10,021 nt of DNA, from assembly GCA_000697455.1 (NCBI GenBank), contig JNET01029209.1, positions 1 to 10,021 on the forward strand, written 5' to 3'. The notes under the pieces are model-generated. The model made no database searches, had not been told where the DNA came from, and worked only from the letters and a program-made list of their open reading frames with translations. The position numbers and the translations under genes are program-made. Positions 8,499 through 10,021 of this stretch are shown here, piece by piece. Each line of letters starts with the position of its first letter. Within the stretch, counting starts at the first letter, position 1. Origin of the DNA: Basidiobolus heterosporus B8920 (lineage: Eukaryota > Basidiobolomycota > Basidiobolomycetes > Basidiobolales > Basidiobolaceae).

Positions 8499-8544
8499 GA
8501 TTCGAACGCTGATTCGAACGCTGATTCGAACGCTGATTCGAACG
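8499..8544. repeat. Tandem array of a 12-bp unit, GATTCGAACGCT, 3.8 perfect copies
   Basis: Units start at 8499, 8511, 8523 and 8535, and the last copy ends after 10 bases. All copies are identical. Each contains the palindrome TTCGAA, so the array presents four evenly spaced dyad sites. It lies about 740 bases upstream of SEC1 and 455 bases upstream of the RING-H2 gene. It may be a young minisatellite or a cluster of binding sites. Confidence 0.9.
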
Positions 8545-8638
8545 TTTAGAAGGGGTTTAGCAGTTCGAGAGCGATCATTCATAATTATCCTGTTCTATTT
8601 AATCGCTAATTCTGTCGATATTAATTGCGCTCAATTTC

Positions 8639-8652
8639 ATGGAAACTTCCAT
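8639..8652. repeat. Palindrome ATGGAA-ac-TTCCAT
   Basis: Perfect 6-base arms with a 2-base spacer. The core GAAnnTTC has the arrangement of two heat-shock-element units; a full element needs a third unit, which is not cleanly present. It could be a dimeric factor site. Confidence 0.45.
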
Positions 8653-8669
8653 AATTTCTACCCCCACTG

Positions 8670-8675
8670 CACGTG
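8670..8675. promoter_or_regulatory. E-box CACGTG
   Basis: A CACGTG core, the bHLH binding site, about 330 bases upstream of the first RING-H2 gene. It has weaker flanks than the 8-base palindrome at 2329-2336. Confidence 0.3.
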
Positions 8676-8685
8676 ATAGGACAGG

Positions 8686-8704
8686 CAACAACAATAATAA
8701 TAAG
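8686..8704 (+). repeat. Short AAC/AAT microsatellite
   Basis: CAACAACAATAATAATAA forms a minor compound trinucleotide repeat. Nothing suggests a function. Confidence 0.6.
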
Positions 8705-8965
8705 CTCTAGTAAAAATCAAATACAGAAATGTAGGGTCTAAGACTGATTACCAAATCTGAGATCGGGAGTAGCTTAGACATTTTCCAGCTGTGGCTTATA
8801 TATATTCTTTATCCATTTAGTCACTATTAAGTAGCCATTTGAATACTAATGAGCAATAAAGAGTGACCTGAGGAGGGGTCCGGAATAAAGCTTGATTGAA
8901 ACCAAGTCTAAAAGAGTTGGTGTGCATCTGAAGTAACCATGAGATCTCGGCGACAGAAAAACAGA

Positions 8966-8971
8966 TATAAA
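8966..8971 (+). promoter_or_regulatory. TATA box of the first RING-H2 gene
   Basis: TATAAA lies 35 bases before the ATG at 9001. If transcription begins about 30 bases downstream of the TATA box, the leader would be only a few bases and the second Met codon (9052) could be used at times. Confidence 0.5.
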
Positions 8972-9000
8972 GCCAAGAGATTGACCTTATCGGTTACTAA

Positions 9001-9402
9001 ATGAATTTCCTAACCCAAAACCCTAATCCAATCTCCACAAGTTTCAACACGATGTTCTCTATATTCACTAATCTCCTGGAGTTAACCGGTGACCTTCTAT
9101 TCAATATCAACTTTGACGATATGGAATTAGAAATCCCAACCTGGCTCTGCTCTCCAACCAAGGCCAATTCGCCTGCCACTGTGGCCAAAGATAGTCTACC
9201 AATTGTCCATTGTACTGGAGATGAGATATGTACCATATGTCTCGAGAAATTATCCGACCAGCACAACTATGCAATTCGCCAGCTACCTTGTCAACACATG
9301 TTTCATCAAAAGTGTATATTTTCCTGGCTTGACATTGCCAACGCATGCCCTTTATGTAGGACCCAATTGGAACAAGAACAAGTGCAAGTGCAGGAACAGT
9401 AA
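9001..9402 (+). CDS. Small RING-H2 zinc-finger protein, probable E3 ubiquitin ligase
   Basis: This intron-free frame encodes 133 residues. RING-H2 proteins recruit a ubiquitin-charged E2 enzyme and pass ubiquitin to a target; the target here is unknown. The eight zinc ligands are complete: Cys77, Cys80, Cys97, His99, His102, Cys105, Cys116 and Cys119, with spacing C-x2-C-x16-C-x-H-x2-H-x2-C-x10-C-x2-C. Ile79, Trp109 and Pro117 sit where E2-contact residues are found in active ligases. The first 75 residues have no recognised domain and include a fairly hydrophobic stretch (about 17-34) too short and polar to call a membrane segment. The C-terminus is Gln/Glu/Val-rich. An in-frame TAA ends directly before the ATG, fixing the start unless an upstream exon exists; Met18 is an alternative. 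Its RING closely resembles that of the convergent gene at 9761-9999. Confidence 0.85.
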   Translation: MNFLTQNPNPISTSFNTMFSIFTNLLELTGDLLFNINFDDMELEIPTWLCSPTKANSPATVAKDSLPIVHCTGDEICTICLEKLSDQHNYAIRQLPCQHMFHQKCIFSWLDIANACPLCRTQLEQEQVQVQEQ

Positions 9403-9760
9403 GCCCATTCCACCACTCCAACGCTTGGTGTTGTTTATACTACAAGTGAGTCCTAAATCTATGTATAGTGTTGCCATGTAAATATCTTTATCTTGTAAAT
9501 GATCTTTTCTACCATCTATTAAATATACATAAGTCACCCACCTAGTTAAAAATCACTTAATATAACTATAAAGCATCTTCGCTACAATCCCTAATCATAT
9601 TATATAAATGATAAAGCCTACTCCAAGCATAATATGGTATAGATGTACATCATTTATTGACTTTATACACATTGCCTAAGTACAGTTGGGAATTTGAACA
9701 ATCAAAAATTATATTACAAATAGGTCCAGAAGTTTAGTTCCGATGTATTTACACTCGAAT
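9403..9760. other. Convergent intergenic region between the two RING-H2 genes
   Basis: This is 358 bases of AT-rich sequence expected to hold both 3' UTRs. TTAAATATACATAA (9519-9532) is a possible 3'-end signal for the plus-strand gene. I see no gene. Confidence 0.6.
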
Positions 9761-9999
9761 TCATGAGCAATTACTTGCGGGAGCTCTGGCTAGCCTTTGG
9801 TGAAGGGCTTCATTGTAGTCCTTATTGTTCGTGTCAATCTCGTATCGACAAAGAGGGCATGTATTGGAAACGGTAAGCCAAGCGAAAATACAATCTTGAT
9901 GGAAACCATGCTCGCAGGGCATCTGCCTCGTAGACTCCGGGGAGGCATGGAAATTCAACTGCTCTTGACATATGCAACAAGCATGACTACTCATTTGGG
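9761..9999 (-). CDS. RING-H2 zinc-finger protein, probable E3 ubiquitin ligase (last exon, or a complete short protein)
   Basis: From the ATG at 9994 this would be a 77-residue protein with a complete RING-H2 finger: Cys6, Cys9, Cys27, His29, His32, Cys35, Cys46 and Cys49 (numbered from that ATG), with Ile8, Trp39 and Pro47 at the E2-contact positions. The segment after the finger, CRYEIDTNNKDYNEA, resembles RNF115/RNF126/RNF181-type ligases (CRYELPTDDxxY), which carry an N-terminal region before the RING. A good acceptor, TTTCTTCAG, ends at 10000, just before CCCAAATG, and the frame stays open to the window edge. I therefore favour a spliced gene whose earlier exons lie outside, with this as the last exon. 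The finger is clear; the start is not. Confidence 0.8.
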
Positions 10000-10021
10000 C
10001 TGAAGAAATCACAGGCAAATT

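Larger units (their letters stand above)
7763..9000. other. Divergent intergenic region between SEC1 and the first RING-H2 gene
   Basis: This is 1238 bases, the longest gene-free stretch here. It must contain both promoters. I find no supported gene; a minus-strand frame at 7770-7973 overlaps the SEC1 promoter and looks like chance. Motifs present are a 12-bp tandem array, a palindrome, an E-box, a small AAC/AAT microsatellite and STRE-like CCCCT/AGGGG cores at 8056-8060, 8551-8555 and 8874-8878. Two overlapping hairpin options lie at 8228-8259: AGACTT/AAGTCT, or GCAAAGA/TCTTTGC. Confidence 0.6.

Noticed and set aside
8499-8544. The TTCGAA array as a tRNA fragment cluster, CRISPR array or heat-shock element
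   Set aside because: There are no spacers, no tRNA stems, and GAA/TTC units are not spaced by two bases.
1-10021. A multi-gene undescribed system or gene cluster
   Set aside because: The genes are unrelated in function, have separate promoters and mixed directions, and most belong to well-known eukaryotic families.

Overview
The window reads as ordinary nuclear DNA of a fungus. The evidence is short introns (51 to 83 nt) with GTANGT-like donors and CTAAC/CTAAT branch sites, compact genes, and fungal-type LEO1, SOD1 and SEC1 proteins. I cannot place the lineage; the high intron density of one gene and the SOD sequence would fit an early-diverging group, but that is a guess. I see no mobile element, viral fossil, CRISPR array, rRNA or tRNA.

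Layout from left to right. Positions 1-839 (+) hold the 3' part of LEO1, a Paf1-complex transcription elongation factor, with one intron. Positions 1658-2122 (+) hold a complete, intron-free cytosolic Cu/Zn superoxide dismutase whose upstream region carries stress-type motifs and a TATA box. Positions 3046-3996 (+) hold an intron-free alpha/beta hydrolase with a full Ser-Asp-His triad and unknown substrate. Positions 4732-7762 (-) hold a complete SEC1/Munc18 exocytosis gene. I rebuilt it as 17 exons and 16 introns encoding 677 residues, and every splice phase closes. Positions 9001-9402 (+) and 9761 to about 9999 (-) hold two related RING-H2 proteins, probable ubiquitin ligases, facing each other tail to tail.

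The genes do not form a pathway; they are unrelated housekeeping or accessory functions, each with its own promoter. Four of them have a TATA-like box only 35 to 59 nt before the ATG, which implies short 5' leaders. The longest gene-free stretch (7763-9000, between divergent SEC1 and the first RING gene) carries a perfect 12-bp tandem repeat built around TTCGAA, plus several palindromes.

I found no convincing undescribed system. The most useful observations are a stop-free 63-nt intron of length 3n in SEC1, two introns that seem to end in AAG, the convergent RING pair, and the TTCGAA array.
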